NCBI GenBank assembly: GCA_937900325.1
Contig: CALCEX010000118.1
Span: 1 to 64,000, forward strand
Direction: 5' to 3'
DNA length: 64,000 nt
Source: an uncultured Clostridia bacterium
Lineage (GTDB): Bacteria > Bacillota > Clostridia > Christensenellales > CAG-138
Below the pieces are notes generated by a model. That model made no database searches. It was not told the origin of the DNA and saw only the letters and a list, made by a program, of their open reading frames with translations. Shown one piece after another: positions 39,957 through 48,465 of this stretch. A program made the position numbers and the translations under genes. Every line of letters begins with the position of its first letter. Position 1 is the stretch's first letter.

Positions 39957-41714
39957 TTAACGGCCGAACTGGCAGTCGTTGTTGCCGGAATCGGTGATCC
40001 ACATCTCAAGCATGTTGATGGGGTCGTTGAAGTCGGCGATCCAGCCTTCGCGGCAGAAGTCGAAGTTGCCGTTCTTGCGCTCCTGGAGGAATACGTTCCA
40101 GTCGCACTGCTTGATGGTCATTTCGATGCCGACGGCGGCCAGATCCTGCTGCATAGCCTCGGCGATCTTTACGTGGCTGGTGGACTCGTTGGTCAGATAC
40201 TCAATGGAGATGGGGGTCTCGGCGGAGAGCATGCCGTCGTCGCCGAACTTGTAGCCGGCAGCCTTCAGCAGAGTACGGGCCTTCTCAACGGTACCCTCGT
40301 AGTCATTGTTGATGGCATAGGGATCAAAGTAGCCCTGCTCTATCAGGTCGGTCTTGAAGATGCCGCCGTTGCCGTCAGCCATGCCGTAGGGGATGAAGGC
40401 GTTTGCGGGCTTCTGGCCGCACTGGGCTATGTTCTCGATGATGTAGTCGCGGTCGATAAGGATGGAGAAGGCCTCGCGCATGCAGGCGGCCTGCTCAGGG
40501 GTCTTATCGGCAAAGAGGGCGCTCTTGCAGTTGAACGCTGCATAGTAGGTGCCCAGAGCATCGATGATGTGGAACTCGGGGTTCTCCTTCAGGGAGGCGA
40601 TCTCGTTGGTAGGAACGGTATCGATGAAGTCTACGTCGCCTGCATTGTAGGCGGAGTAGATGGCGGTGTCGTCAGCGGAAAGCATGAACTGGAGCTTGTT
40701 GACGGTAACCTTGTCGGCGTCGTACCAGTAGGGGTTCTTCTCATAGGTCATGGAGGTGTCGTGGTTCCACTCGGTGCAGACATAAGCGCCGTTGGAAACG
40801 AAACCGGCATCCTGGCACCAGCCGCCGGGGGAGGTCTGCCAATCCTTATAGGCTTCAACAGCGGACTGCTTTACGGGGTAGAAGGTGGGGAACGCCATAA
40901 GGTCCTCGATGTAGGCGCAGGGCGCGGTCAGGACGAACTCAAAGGTGGTGGCGTCCTTGGCGGTTACGTTCAGCTCATCGGGATAGCCCGCGAAGCCGGC
41001 GAACATGTAGGCATAGTCGGCGGCGGTAGCGGTGGAGGCGGCGCGCTTCCATGCATACTCAAAGTCGGCAGCGGTCAGGTCGGAGCCGTCGGACCACTTC
41101 AGGCCTTCGCGCAGGGTGACGGTGTAGGTCAGGCCGTCCTCGGATACGGTGTAGCCGGTGGCGCAGGCGGGAACGGTCTTGCCCTCTGCGTTATAGGTGT
41201 AGAGGCCGGAGAAGGAGTTGGCTGCCAGGCAGGCGCCGTCAACGGTGCTGTTGAGGGCGGGATCCAGATAGTCAGGCTCGGAGGCCAGGTTCAGACGCAG
41301 GGTATCGGAGCCGTTGCTCATGGTAGCATACATGAAGAACTTGGTCTGGAAGAGGTTGGCGTAGATGCCGTCCACGTAGCTCTTCTGCATATACAGATCG
41401 TTGTAGTAGTAGAAGGGCAGCACGCAGTAGTTGGACATCAGGATGTCCTCGGCCTTGTGCATGAGCTCGGTACGCTTTGCGTAGTCGGTCTCATTCTTTA
41501 TCTGGGTGATAAGGTCGTTGTACTGGCCCCAGTCAGCGGTGGGGTCGATGAAGGCGTCGCTTACAAGAGAAGCAGCGTCGGTAGCTTCCGTAGTGGCGGG
41601 AGCCTCCTCGGTGGTAGTGGGCTCGTTGGGAGTTTCAGCGGCAGGGCTGGAGCATGCAGCAAATACGCCGCAGCACATCACAGCAACGAGAAGCAGTGCG
41701 AGTACTTTTTTCAT
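39957..41714 (-). CDS. oppA: Oligopeptide-binding lipoprotein, apparently circularly permuted
   Basis: A 585-residue SBP family 5 lipoprotein (lipobox Phe-Ala-Ala-Cys21). After a Thr/Glu/Pro linker, residues about 59-131 (Leu-Ile-x-x-Ile-Lys-Asn-Glu-Thr-Asp, Ala-Glu-Asp-Ile-Leu-Met, Leu-Pro-Phe-Tyr-Tyr-Tyr, Lys-Phe-Phe-Met-Tyr-Ala) read like the normal C-terminal end of OppA. The usual mature N terminus starts only at about residue 137 (Leu-Asn-Leu-Ala-Ser-Glu-Pro-Asp-Tyr-Leu-Asp-Pro). The protein then stops at Asn-Asn-Asp-Cys-Gln-Phe-Gly-Arg, just where that end segment would follow. Last gene of the opp operon; AGGAGG-type site upstream. It captures peptides outside the membrane. Confidence 0.85.
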   Translation of the reverse strand: MKKVLALLLVAVMCCGVFAACSSPAAETPNEPTTTEEAPATTEATDAASLVSDAFIDPTADWGQYNDLITQIKNETDYAKRTELMHKAEDILMSNYCVLPFYYYNDLYMQKSYVDGIYANLFQTKFFMYATMSNGSDTLRLNLASEPDYLDPALNSTVDGACLAANSFSGLYTYNAEGKTVPACATGYTVSEDGLTYTVTLREGLKWSDGSDLTAADFEYAWKRAASTATAADYAYMFAGFAGYPDELNVTAKDATTFEFVLTAPCAYIEDLMAFPTFYPVKQSAVEAYKDWQTSPGGWCQDAGFVSNGAYVCTEWNHDTSMTYEKNPYWYDADKVTVNKLQFMLSADDTAIYSAYNAGDVDFIDTVPTNEIASLKENPEFHIIDALGTYYAAFNCKSALFADKTPEQAACMREAFSILIDRDYIIENIAQCGQKPANAFIPYGMADGNGGIFKTDLIEQGYFDPYAINNDYEGTVEKARTLLKAAGYKFGDDGMLSAETPISIEYLTNESTSHVKIAEAMQQDLAAVGIEMTIKQCDWNVFLQERKNGNFDFCREGWIADFNDPINMLEMWITDSGNNDCQFGR

Positions 41715-41772
41715 GGTTATTCCTCCATATTTTTTATTTAGTAAATACCCAAAGGGTAAAATACTTTTGAAA

Positions 41773-42729
41773 TTACTGGTTCCAGCAGGCTACCATATGC
41801 CCGTTGCCCCTGTCGGTAAGCTCGGGGCGCTCCATGGCGCACTGCTCCGTAGCATAGCGGCAGCGGGTGCGGAAGGGGCAGCCGGAGGGCATCTTAAGGG
41901 GGCTGGGAACGTCGCCCTCAAGAATTATGCGGTGCTTTTTGCGGGCGATATTGGGGTCGGGTATGGGTACCGCAGAAAGCAGGGACTGGGTGTAGGGGTG
42001 CTTGGGATCGGACATCAGCTCGTTGGCGTCCGCAAGCTCTACTATGTGGCCCAGATACATTACCGCTATGCGGTTGGAAATATGCTGTACTACCAGCAGG
42101 TCGTGGGCGATGAAGAGATACGCTACCCCGAGCTGGCTCTGCAGATCCTCAAACATATTGATGACCTGCGCCTGAATGGATACGTCCAGCGCGGACACCG
42201 GCTCGTCGCAGACGATGAACTTGGGGTCCACGGCGAGGGCGCGGGCTATGCCTATGCGCTGGCGCTGGCCGCCGGAAAATTCGTGGGCATAGCGGGTGGC
42301 GTGCTCGGAGTTGAGCCCCACCAGCTCCATAAGGCTTATTACCTTATCCCGGCGTTCCTTGCGGTTTGCGCAGAGATGGTGCACGTCGAGAGGCTCGCCG
42401 ATTATATCCTCGGCGGTCATGCGGGGATCCAGAGAGGAATAGGGATCCTGGAACACCATCTGCATTTTGGAACGCATCTTCTGGATGTTCTTTTTTGTGA
42501 TCTCCTCGCCCTCAAAGAGAACCTTGCCGCCGGTGGGGTCGTAAAGGTGGAGCAGGGAGCGGCCTACGGTGGTCTTGCCGCAGCCGGACTCGCCCACGAG
42601 CCCCAGCGTCTCGCCGGGCTTTATGCTGAAGGACACGTCGTCAACAGCCTTTAGGGTCATGTTCTTGAAGCCGGAGCGCACCCGGAAATACTGTTTCAGA
42701 TGTTCAACTTCTACGAGATATTCGCTCAT
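41773..42729 (-). CDS. oppF: Oligopeptide ABC transporter ATPase OppF
   Basis: A 318-residue ABC ATPase: Walker A Gly-Glu-Ser-Gly-Cys-Gly-Lys-Thr-Thr, signature Phe-Ser-Gly-Gly-Gln-Arg-Gln-Arg, Walker B Phe-Ile-Val-Cys-Asp-Glu, then the oligopeptide-type C-terminal domain with Cys-Pro-Phe-x-x-Arg-Cys (4Fe-4S-like cysteines). AGGAGGC precedes ATG 42729, one base after the oppD stop. Confidence 0.93.
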   Translation of the reverse strand: MSEYLVEVEHLKQYFRVRSGFKNMTLKAVDDVSFSIKPGETLGLVGESGCGKTTVGRSLLHLYDPTGGKVLFEGEEITKKNIQKMRSKMQMVFQDPYSSLDPRMTAEDIIGEPLDVHHLCANRKERRDKVISLMELVGLNSEHATRYAHEFSGGQRQRIGIARALAVDPKFIVCDEPVSALDVSIQAQVINMFEDLQSQLGVAYLFIAHDLLVVQHISNRIAVMYLGHIVELADANELMSDPKHPYTQSLLSAVPIPDPNIARKKHRIILEGDVPSPLKMPSGCPFRTRCRYATEQCAMERPELTDRGNGHMVACWNQ

Positions 42730-42730
42730 A

Positions 42731-43738
42731 TTATTCAGCCTCCTCAACAGTTCCGATATTGTCGCGGGTGTTTATCCAGCAGGACGCCATGTGGTTCCCG
42801 TTGATTATGCGCTCCTCCGGCACCTGCTCAAGGCATATCTTCATGGCCTTGTCGCAGCGGGCGCAGAAGGGGCAGCCCTTGGGCATATTAAGCATATTTA
42901 TGGGAGTGCCGGAGATGGGTACCAGGCGCTCCTTCATGTTGGTGATGTTGGGTATGCTGCGAAGCAATCCCCTGGTGTATTCGTGGCGGGGGTTGTAGAA
43001 TATCTCGTCGGCAGTGCCCCGCTCGCAGAAGCGGCCGCCGTACATGACCACTATCTCATCGCACATTTCGGCTATTACGCCGAGATCGTGGGTGACCATT
43101 ATGATGGCCATGCCAAGCTTTTTCTGGAGGCTCTGCATGAGCTCGAGTATCTGCGCCTGTATGGTAACGTCCAACGCGGTGGTCGGTTCGTCCGCTATGA
43201 GTATATCCGGCTCGCAGGCCAGCGCCATGGCTATCATAACGCGCTGGCGCATACCGCCTGAAAGCTCGTAGGGATACTGTCTGAGGCGCTTTTCAGGCTC
43301 GTTTATGCCGACGAGCCTGAGCATCTCAAGGGCCTTTGCCATGGCCTCATGCTTGCTGCTCTTGGTGTGCAGCAGCACCGCCTCGGCTATCTGGCTGCCT
43401 ATGGTGAACACGGGGTTCAGGCTGGTCATGGGATCCTGGAAGATTATGGAGCAGCACTTGCCCCGGAAATCCTGCATCCTGGATTCGTTCCAGCGGGATA
43501 TATCCTCGCCCTTATACAGTATCTCGCCGCTGGTTATGCGCCCGTTATCGGCCAGTATCTGCATTATGGAGTAGGCGGTGACGCTCTTGCCGGAGCCGGA
43601 TTCGCCCACTATGCCCAGCACCTTGCCGGCGTCCAGGTTGAAGGAAACGCCGTTTACCGCCTGTACCTCGCCGTGGTCGGTGGTGAAGGAGGTATGCAGG
43701 TCTTTTACGCTAAGAAGATGGGTAGTATTTTCGCTCAT
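42731..43738 (-). CDS. oppD: Oligopeptide ABC transporter ATPase OppD
   Basis: A 335-residue ABC ATPase: Walker A Gly-Glu-Ser-Gly-Ser-Gly-Lys-Ser, signature Leu-Ser-Gly-Gly-Met-Arg-Gln-Arg, Walker B Ile-Leu-Ile-Ala-Asp-Glu, and the C-terminal Cys-Pro-Phe-Cys-Ala-Arg-Cys motif of the family. ATG 43738 has GAGGTG 6 bases upstream, lying across the oppC stop; GTG 43747 is an unlikely alternative. Confidence 0.93.
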   Translation of the reverse strand: MSENTTHLLSVKDLHTSFTTDHGEVQAVNGVSFNLDAGKVLGIVGESGSGKSVTAYSIMQILADNGRITSGEILYKGEDISRWNESRMQDFRGKCCSIIFQDPMTSLNPVFTIGSQIAEAVLLHTKSSKHEAMAKALEMLRLVGINEPEKRLRQYPYELSGGMRQRVMIAMALACEPDILIADEPTTALDVTIQAQILELMQSLQKKLGMAIIMVTHDLGVIAEMCDEIVVMYGGRFCERGTADEIFYNPRHEYTRGLLRSIPNITNMKERLVPISGTPINMLNMPKGCPFCARCDKAMKICLEQVPEERIINGNHMASCWINTRDNIGTVEEAE

Positions 43739-43743
43739 GTTCG

Positions 43744-44817
43744 TCACCTCTTCAGCTTAGGATCGAAGGCGTCCCTGAGGCCGTCGCCCAGAAGGTTCAT
43801 GGAAAGAACTATAAGGCAGATGGTAAGCGCGGGGAACACCAGCTTATAGGGGTAGGACTGAAGGCCGTCCCTGGCGTAGTTTGCGAGGGAGCCCAAGGAG
43901 GGCATCGGGGCGCGGACGCCCATACCTATAAAGGAGAGGTAGCTTTCGGTAAATATTGCCGAGGGTATCTGCAAGGCGGTTGTTATGATTATGACCGATA
44001 TGCAGTTGGGCAGAATATGCTGCCGGATTATACGCCCGGAGCCTGCGCCTATGGATTGGGCGGCCAGGATATAGTCGTTCTCCTTTATGGAGAGTATCTG
44101 GCCGCGGATAAGGCGGGCCATGCCTACCCAATAAAGAAGGCCGAACACCAGGAACAGCGATATCATGTTTGCCCCCAGCTTGTTGAGAAGGGAACCTGTG
44201 GGGAAGTGTATCAGCTCATCGAATACCACAGCCAGCAGTATCACCATGAGCATATCGGGCAGGGAGTAGATGATATCCACTATCCGCATCATTATAAGGT
44301 CTACCTTGCCGCCCAGATAGCCGGATATGCTGCCGTATATGACGCCGATTATCATGACTATTATGCTGGCGAAGAGGCCGACGCAGAGGGATACGCGGGT
44401 GCCGTATATAACGCGGATGAAATAATCGCGGCACTGTTCGTCCGTGCCGAAAATATGGGGGAAGCGCTCTCCGCCCTGGGCGATGTATTCCTGCTCCATC
44501 TCGCTGTATGTGAAGGGGGCCATGTTCTTGGCTCCCTTATCGCGCCTGCCGTTTACGGAAAGTATCTCGGAATACTTATAGGGCACGATCATCGGCGCGA
44601 CTATTATGGTGATTATGATGAGGGTGAGCACTATAAGGCTGGCCACGGCCAGAGGGTTCTTGAAGAGCTTGCGCATACCGTCCCGGAAGAAGGTAGTGCT
44701 CTTGCTCATAACGTCCTGCTGCCGCTTTTCCTCTTCGGTGGCGGGAGCAAACTTTTCAAGGTCTATCTGCATGCTCAGCGGGTTCTTTTTGGGAAGTGAG
44801 CCTTTGTTCTGTTCCAA
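43744..44817 (-). CDS. oppC: Oligopeptide ABC transporter permease OppC
   Basis: A 357-residue permease: a cytoplasmic N-terminal extension of about 55 residues, the OppC N-terminal helix, a periplasm-type loop, and the six-helix BPD transport core with the Glu-Ala-Ala-like EAA loop (Ala-Ala-Gln-Ser-Ile-Gly-Ala-Gly). TTG start with AAGGAGGCGG upstream, 19 bases after oppB. Confidence 0.92.
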   Translation of the reverse strand: MEQNKGSLPKKNPLSMQIDLEKFAPATEEEKRQQDVMSKSTTFFRDGMRKLFKNPLAVASLIVLTLIIITIIVAPMIVPYKYSEILSVNGRRDKGAKNMAPFTYSEMEQEYIAQGGERFPHIFGTDEQCRDYFIRVIYGTRVSLCVGLFASIIVMIIGVIYGSISGYLGGKVDLIMMRIVDIIYSLPDMLMVILLAVVFDELIHFPTGSLLNKLGANMISLFLVFGLLYWVGMARLIRGQILSIKENDYILAAQSIGAGSGRIIRQHILPNCISVIIITTALQIPSAIFTESYLSFIGMGVRAPMPSLGSLANYARDGLQSYPYKLVFPALTICLIVLSMNLLGDGLRDAFDPKLKR

Positions 44818-44836
44818 GAGTATCCGCCTCCTTTCT

Positions 44837-45748
44837 TTAGTCGTAATTGATGCGGGGATCGACCAGCTTATACAGCAGGTCGCATATGAGCGTCGCCGCT
44901 ACCATGAGGGTGGCAAGGAAGATCGTGGTGGCCATTATCATGGTGTAGTCGCGGTTGGTTATGGCGCTTACGAATTTACTGCCTATGCCGCCTATGGTGA
45001 ATATCGTTTCGACTATCATGGAGCCGGTGATTATGTAGGCTATCTGCGGGCCGGCGTAGGTTATTACGGGAATGAGGGAGTTGCGCAGGGCGTGCTTGAA
45101 GATGACGGTCCATTTATGTACGCCCTTTGCCTTTGCGGTGCGGATATAATCCTGGCTCAGCGCGTCGAGCATGCTCGTCTTGGAAAGGCGGGTGATGTAA
45201 GCCATTGGGTATGCCGAGAGCGCTATTACCGGAAGGACATAGCTGGGGTTATTGGCGCTCCAGACGGGCACCCAGCCCAGCTTTATACAAAATACAAGCA
45301 GCAGCAGCGTCGCCAGCACAAAGCTCGGCACTGCCGTAAACAGCGTAGAAAAGAATACTATGACGCGATCCGGCCATTTATTGCGCATGAGGGCGGCAAC
45401 GCTGCCGAATACCGTGCCGCAAATCAGGGCGATGGATATGGCGCGAAGGCCGACCTTGCAGGATATGGGGAAGGATTCGGATATTATGGCGCTTATCTCG
45501 CGGCCGTTCTTGAGGGATACGCCGAAGTCGCCCTTGAGAAGCTCCTTGATATAGATACCGAACTGCACCACAACGGGCTTATCCAGATTGTATCTGGCCT
45601 CGAGCGCAGCGATGGTGGCCGGGTCGAGAGCCTTTTCGCGGTTGAACGGGCCGCCCGGAATGGCGTGCATAAGGAAAAATGTGATTGCGCATATTATGAA
45701 TACGGTGAGGACTGCAAGCAGGAGACGCTTGACAATGTATTTTGTCAC
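44837..45748 (-). CDS. oppB: Oligopeptide ABC transporter permease OppB
   Basis: A 303-residue permease with six transmembrane helices, N-terminal Tyr-Ile-Val-Lys-Arg-Leu-Leu-Leu, the His-Ala-Ile-Pro-Gly-Gly-Pro-Phe loop and EAA loop (Thr-Ala-Lys-Ala-Lys-Gly). First gene of the five-gene operon B-C-D-F-A. The start is GTG at 45748 preceded by GGAGGG; the ATG two bases upstream is closed by a stop at once. Confidence 0.92.
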   Translation of the reverse strand: MTKYIVKRLLLAVLTVFIICAITFFLMHAIPGGPFNREKALDPATIAALEARYNLDKPVVVQFGIYIKELLKGDFGVSLKNGREISAIISESFPISCKVGLRAISIALICGTVFGSVAALMRNKWPDRVIVFFSTLFTAVPSFVLATLLLLVFCIKLGWVPVWSANNPSYVLPVIALSAYPMAYITRLSKTSMLDALSQDYIRTAKAKGVHKWTVIFKHALRNSLIPVITYAGPQIAYIITGSMIVETIFTIGGIGSKFVSAITNRDYTMIMATTIFLATLMVAATLICDLLYKLVDPRINYD

Positions 45749-45797
45749 ATTTCTCCCTCCTTTCTGAGTTATTATTTTACCGGCTATGTATTTATTT

Positions 45798-45826
45798 ATT
45801 ATAATATTGACGGCGTGGCTCGTCAA
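45798..45826 (-). promoter_or_regulatory. Promoter and possible operator of the opp operon
   Basis: On the minus strand TTGACG, 17-base spacer, TATAAT, about 50 bases before the oppB start. The -35 is one arm of a palindrome TTGACG-N8-CGTCAA (45807-45826), so a dimeric regulator could bind over it. Confidence 0.65.
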
Positions 45827-45910
45827 TATGTCATTTGTGCGGCAACGCGATAAAGCCCCGGTCCCGCAAAGGGGGAGGAGCGGGGGAGGGTACGGGGACG
45901 GGGGCGGAGG

Positions 45911-45942
45911 AAAGAAAAAAGTGGCCTTCGGCCACTTTTTCG
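45911..45942 (-). terminator. Terminator of the prolyl-tRNA deacylase gene
   Basis: Stem AAAAGTGGCC/GGCCACTTTT with T-run on both strands; just after the gene's stop codon. Confidence 0.8.
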
Positions 45943-45966
45943 ATTTAATATGATACGGTGCGTTTG

Positions 45967-46482
45967 CTATTCGGCTGTCTGCTCGCCGTCGCCTATATCC
46001 AGGAACTTTATCTCGTTGCCGCAGGCGCGGACGAACTTGATGAGGTCGTAACGGTGCAGCGCGACGGTCGCGTCGCTGGTAAGGGGATGGCAGCATACCA
46101 TCTCGTCCCGGAGAATATCCTTGTCCACCACCAGAAGGGTCTTGTGCTCCTTGTCGTTCATCAGGGCAAGGGGGGTGACGGCGCCGGAGACTACGCCGAG
46201 GTTTTCCTCGAGCATTTCATCGGTGCAGAAGCTCAGGCGGGATACGCCCAGCTTGCGGCTCACCTCGGAGGTCTTGAATTTCTTATCTGCGCGGATGATT
46301 ATAATGAAGAAATTCGTCTCGGTATGGTCGCAGGCGTAGATGTTCTTGAAGTGCTTTGCGCCGACGTCGGCGCCTATGCCTTCGCAGTCCTCCATGGTCT
46401 TGGCCATGGGGTGCTCATAGTAGTAGTATTTAATGCCGAGCTCATCAAGCTTCTCAAGGGCTGGTTTTGCGGCTTCTCTCAT
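45967..46482 (-). CDS. YbaK/ProX-type aminoacyl-tRNA deacylase
   Basis: A 171-residue protein of the YbaK/ProX fold: Asn-x-x-x-Tyr-x-Cys, Phe-Phe-Ile-Ile-Ile-Ile-Arg-Ala-Asp-Lys strand with the catalytic Lys region, Gly-Ala-Val-Thr-Pro-Leu-Ala-Leu loop and Cys-His-Pro-Leu-Thr-Ser-Asp. Stand-alone ProX-like enzymes hydrolyse mischarged Ala- (or Cys-) tRNA-Pro. Single gene with its own terminator. Confidence 0.88.
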   Translation of the reverse strand: MREAAKPALEKLDELGIKYYYYEHPMAKTMEDCEGIGADVGAKHFKNIYACDHTETNFFIIIIRADKKFKTSEVSRKLGVSRLSFCTDEMLEENLGVVSGAVTPLALMNDKEHKTLLVVDKDILRDEMVCCHPLTSDATVALHRYDLIKFVRACGNEIKFLDIGDGEQTAE

Positions 46483-46596
46483 GATTCAATAGCTCCTCTC
46501 CATGCAAAAAAGCTTAATATGGTCAAAACGAATATCAGCTTTGACTATTTTACCACAGAGCGGCCGTCTTTGCAATCTGAAGCTGAGCTGTTTTTT

Positions 46597-46627
46597 GGGC
46601 TTGCGTGCTGCTGTCAACTGATGGTAT
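46597..46627. repeat. Solo terminal repeat of the 277-bp palindromic element
   Basis: This 30-base stretch (GGGCTTG, GTGCT, TGTCAACT, ATGGTA in order) matches the right end of the element at 47668-47944 with about five substitutions and also ends next to TA. No matching left end is seen upstream, so it looks like a remnant. Confidence 0.55.
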
Positions 46628-46661
46628 CCTTTTTTCATGCGCGAAGGAAGGGGGCTGCTTC

Positions 46662-47537
46662 ATGAAAAAGGGGATGCTTATAACCAACGGCTTCGTAGGC
46701 GAGGAAAGCTTCAAAAGCCTTTTCAGGGCCCTTATGGAGGCGGCAAAAAGGGAGAATATGGAAATAGAGCAGCGGGGCAACGACGGGCTGCTCTTCGACA
46801 TAGCCTCGGGAAAGCCGCTTTTCGATATAGGCCGGTATTCCTTCGGCATATTCTGGGATAAGGACATAATGCTGGGGCGGATGCTGGAAAAATGCGGCCT
46901 GCGCCTTTTCAACAGCGCCGGCGCGGTCGCCCTCTGCGACGATAAGGCGCTGACCCATGCGGCGCTCTCGGGCAGGCTGCCCATGCCGAAAACGATCCCC
47001 GTGCCACAGACGTATAAATATGTAGGCTACGGCGAAATGGGCTTTTTGAAAAGGGCGGCGGAATATCTCGGGCTGCCGCTGATAATAAAGGAATGCCGCG
47101 GCTCCTTCGGCAAGCAGGTGTATCTTGCGCAAAGCGAGGAGCAGGCGGCGGAAATAATACGCTCCCATGAGGCCGCGCCCATGATCATGCAGCAGGCGGT
47201 GCGGGAAAGCTTCGGGCGGGACGTGCGCATATACGTCGTAGGCGGCGAGGTGATGGGCGCAATGCAGCGCAGCAACGACCGCGATTTCAGGGCCAACATA
47301 GCCAACGGCGGCAGCGCGGAGGCGTATGCGCCGGGGCGCGGGGAAAAGCGCCTTGCGCTGGAGGCGGTAAGGCTGCTGGGGCTGGACTTCGGCGGCGTGG
47401 ATATACTGCACTCAAAGGACGGCCCGCTGCTTTGCGAGGTAAACTCAAACGCCCACTTTGCGGGCCTGGAAAAAAGCACCGGAGCGGATATTTCCGGCGC
47501 CATTATGCGCTATATAAAGAGCGAGCTTGAAAAATAA
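46662..47537 (+). CDS. RimK-like ATP-grasp ligase
   Basis: A 291-residue ATP-grasp protein: N-terminal preATP-grasp domain, ATP-binding Ile-Ile-Lys-Glu-Cys-Arg-Gly-Ser-Phe-Gly-Lys-Gln-Val, Arg-Asp-Val-Arg-Ile-Tyr-Val-Val-Gly, and metal site Cys-Glu-Val-Asn-Ser-Asn-Ala-His-Phe. RimK-family enzymes add glutamate or other amino acids to protein or cofactor acceptors; the acceptor here is unknown. ATG 46662 with GAAGGAAGGGGG upstream. Stand-alone gene between two copies of a repeat. Confidence 0.88.
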   Translation: MKKGMLITNGFVGEESFKSLFRALMEAAKRENMEIEQRGNDGLLFDIASGKPLFDIGRYSFGIFWDKDIMLGRMLEKCGLRLFNSAGAVALCDDKALTHAALSGRLPMPKTIPVPQTYKYVGYGEMGFLKRAAEYLGLPLIIKECRGSFGKQVYLAQSEEQAAEIIRSHEAAPMIMQQAVRESFGRDVRIYVVGGEVMGAMQRSNDRDFRANIANGGSAEAYAPGRGEKRLALEAVRLLGLDFGGVDILHSKDGPLLCEVNSNAHFAGLEKSTGADISGAIMRYIKSELEK

Positions 47538-47667
47538 GCCTTTCCCGCCGCGGAAAGGCGGGGCGGCCGGAGGGGCCGGCCAGGGTCAAAAAAAGTTCCG
47601 TTTCCGTTAAAAAAACGTAAAAACCGGGGTTGGCAAGGGGCAATTCGTATTTTATAATTAAAATATA

Positions 47668-47944
47668 TACCATTAGTTGACAAGGACACACAAGGTTTTA
47701 GGAGCCAGACAGCACGGCATAACCGCGTCGTCCTCGTTTGAAATACAACCAGTATTTCTGCACTCGTCCTCCTTGTTCTGCCATACTCTTTGGCTTCTAA
47801 AACTCAAAGACCCTAAAGAGCTTGTTTTGAGGGCGATCCAAGGCCGAGGAGCGCAGTACTACTGGATGTAATACAAGCGACGAGAACGCAGGAGCGTCCC
47901 GAAACAAGCCTTTAGGGCTTGTGTGCTCTTGTCAACTAATGGTA
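47668..47944. mobile_element. MITE-like palindromic element with TA flanks
   Basis: A 277-bp element in the 468-base gap after the ATP-grasp gene. Its 26-27 bp terminal inverted repeats (TACCATTAGTTGACAAG then CACACAAG, two internal mismatches) are each bounded by TA, as in IS630/Tc1-mariner derivatives. Inside, two large imperfect hairpins (47695-47803 and 47811-47917) are diverged inverted copies of one another, each tipped by a short loop containing a CCAGTA sequence. It has no credible coding capacity; a 64-codon frame across it is composition noise. A small non-autonomous transposon or a transcribed structured RNA are the two readings. Confidence 0.7.
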
Positions 47945-48005
47945 AAAAACCTCAATAAATCAAGAACGTTCCGCCTGATCGATTTTCATACTTTTCGGAG
48001 GACAG

Positions 48006-48407
48006 ATGCAGGACAACAGGGAATATCACCGAACAGACATGGCCGCAGAAAAAGCGGAGAATACCGTCCATATTACGGAAGGCCGCGAGGCTATTGTTCA
48101 CGACCTGCCGGAAAGCCACAGGCTGAGCAAGACGCAGCATACCTTCCTGACGGTGCGCAACATCTTCGTGATAATAGCGGGAGGGCTGTTCGTGTTGTCC
48201 ATGCTGCACATAGAGCCCATATATCATTACTGGAACGTACTGAAATTCGTGGCGTATATACTGGGCGCGGGGGCATACGGCGCGGAGGTCGTGGTGCTGA
48301 CGGACGGCTGGCGCAAAAACCCCGGCCTGAAGGAGATGCTCATGCCGTATATGTTCGGGGTTCTGTATGTGCTGCTGGGGTTCAACTACCTTCTGGGAAG
48401 CCACTGA
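48006..48407 (+). CDS. Small membrane protein of unknown function
   Basis: A 133-residue protein: hydrophilic N terminus (1-45), then three likely transmembrane helices (about 48-66, 78-96, 112-130). CGGAGGA lies 4-5 bases before the ATG, an unusually tight spacing. Begins 61 bases after the palindromic element, which may carry or disturb its promoter. No family recognised. Confidence 0.65.
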   Translation: MQDNREYHRTDMAAEKAENTVHITEGREAIVHDLPESHRLSKTQHTFLTVRNIFVIIAGGLFVLSMLHIEPIYHYWNVLKFVAYILGAGAYGAEVVVLTDGWRKNPGLKEMLMPYMFGVLYVLLGFNYLLGSH

Positions 48408-48423
48408 TAAGGCTGCGGAAAAA

Positions 48424-48457
48424 TAAAAAAAGGGACGGCAGGCCGCCGTCCTTTTTG
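48424..48457. terminator. Bidirectional terminator
   Basis: Stem AGGGACGGC/GCCGTCCT with A- and T-runs, between the convergent membrane protein and DUF1858 genes. Confidence 0.8.
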
Positions 48458-48465
48458 ATTTCAAG

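Noticed and set aside
40173..41741. 522-codon open frame antisense to oppA
   Set aside because: Gly/Val-rich mirror of oppA; oppA has a signal peptide, ribosome site and family motifs.
47677..47871. 64-codon frame inside the palindromic element
   Set aside because: Covers hairpin arms, lacks a ribosome site and has no protein-like pattern.
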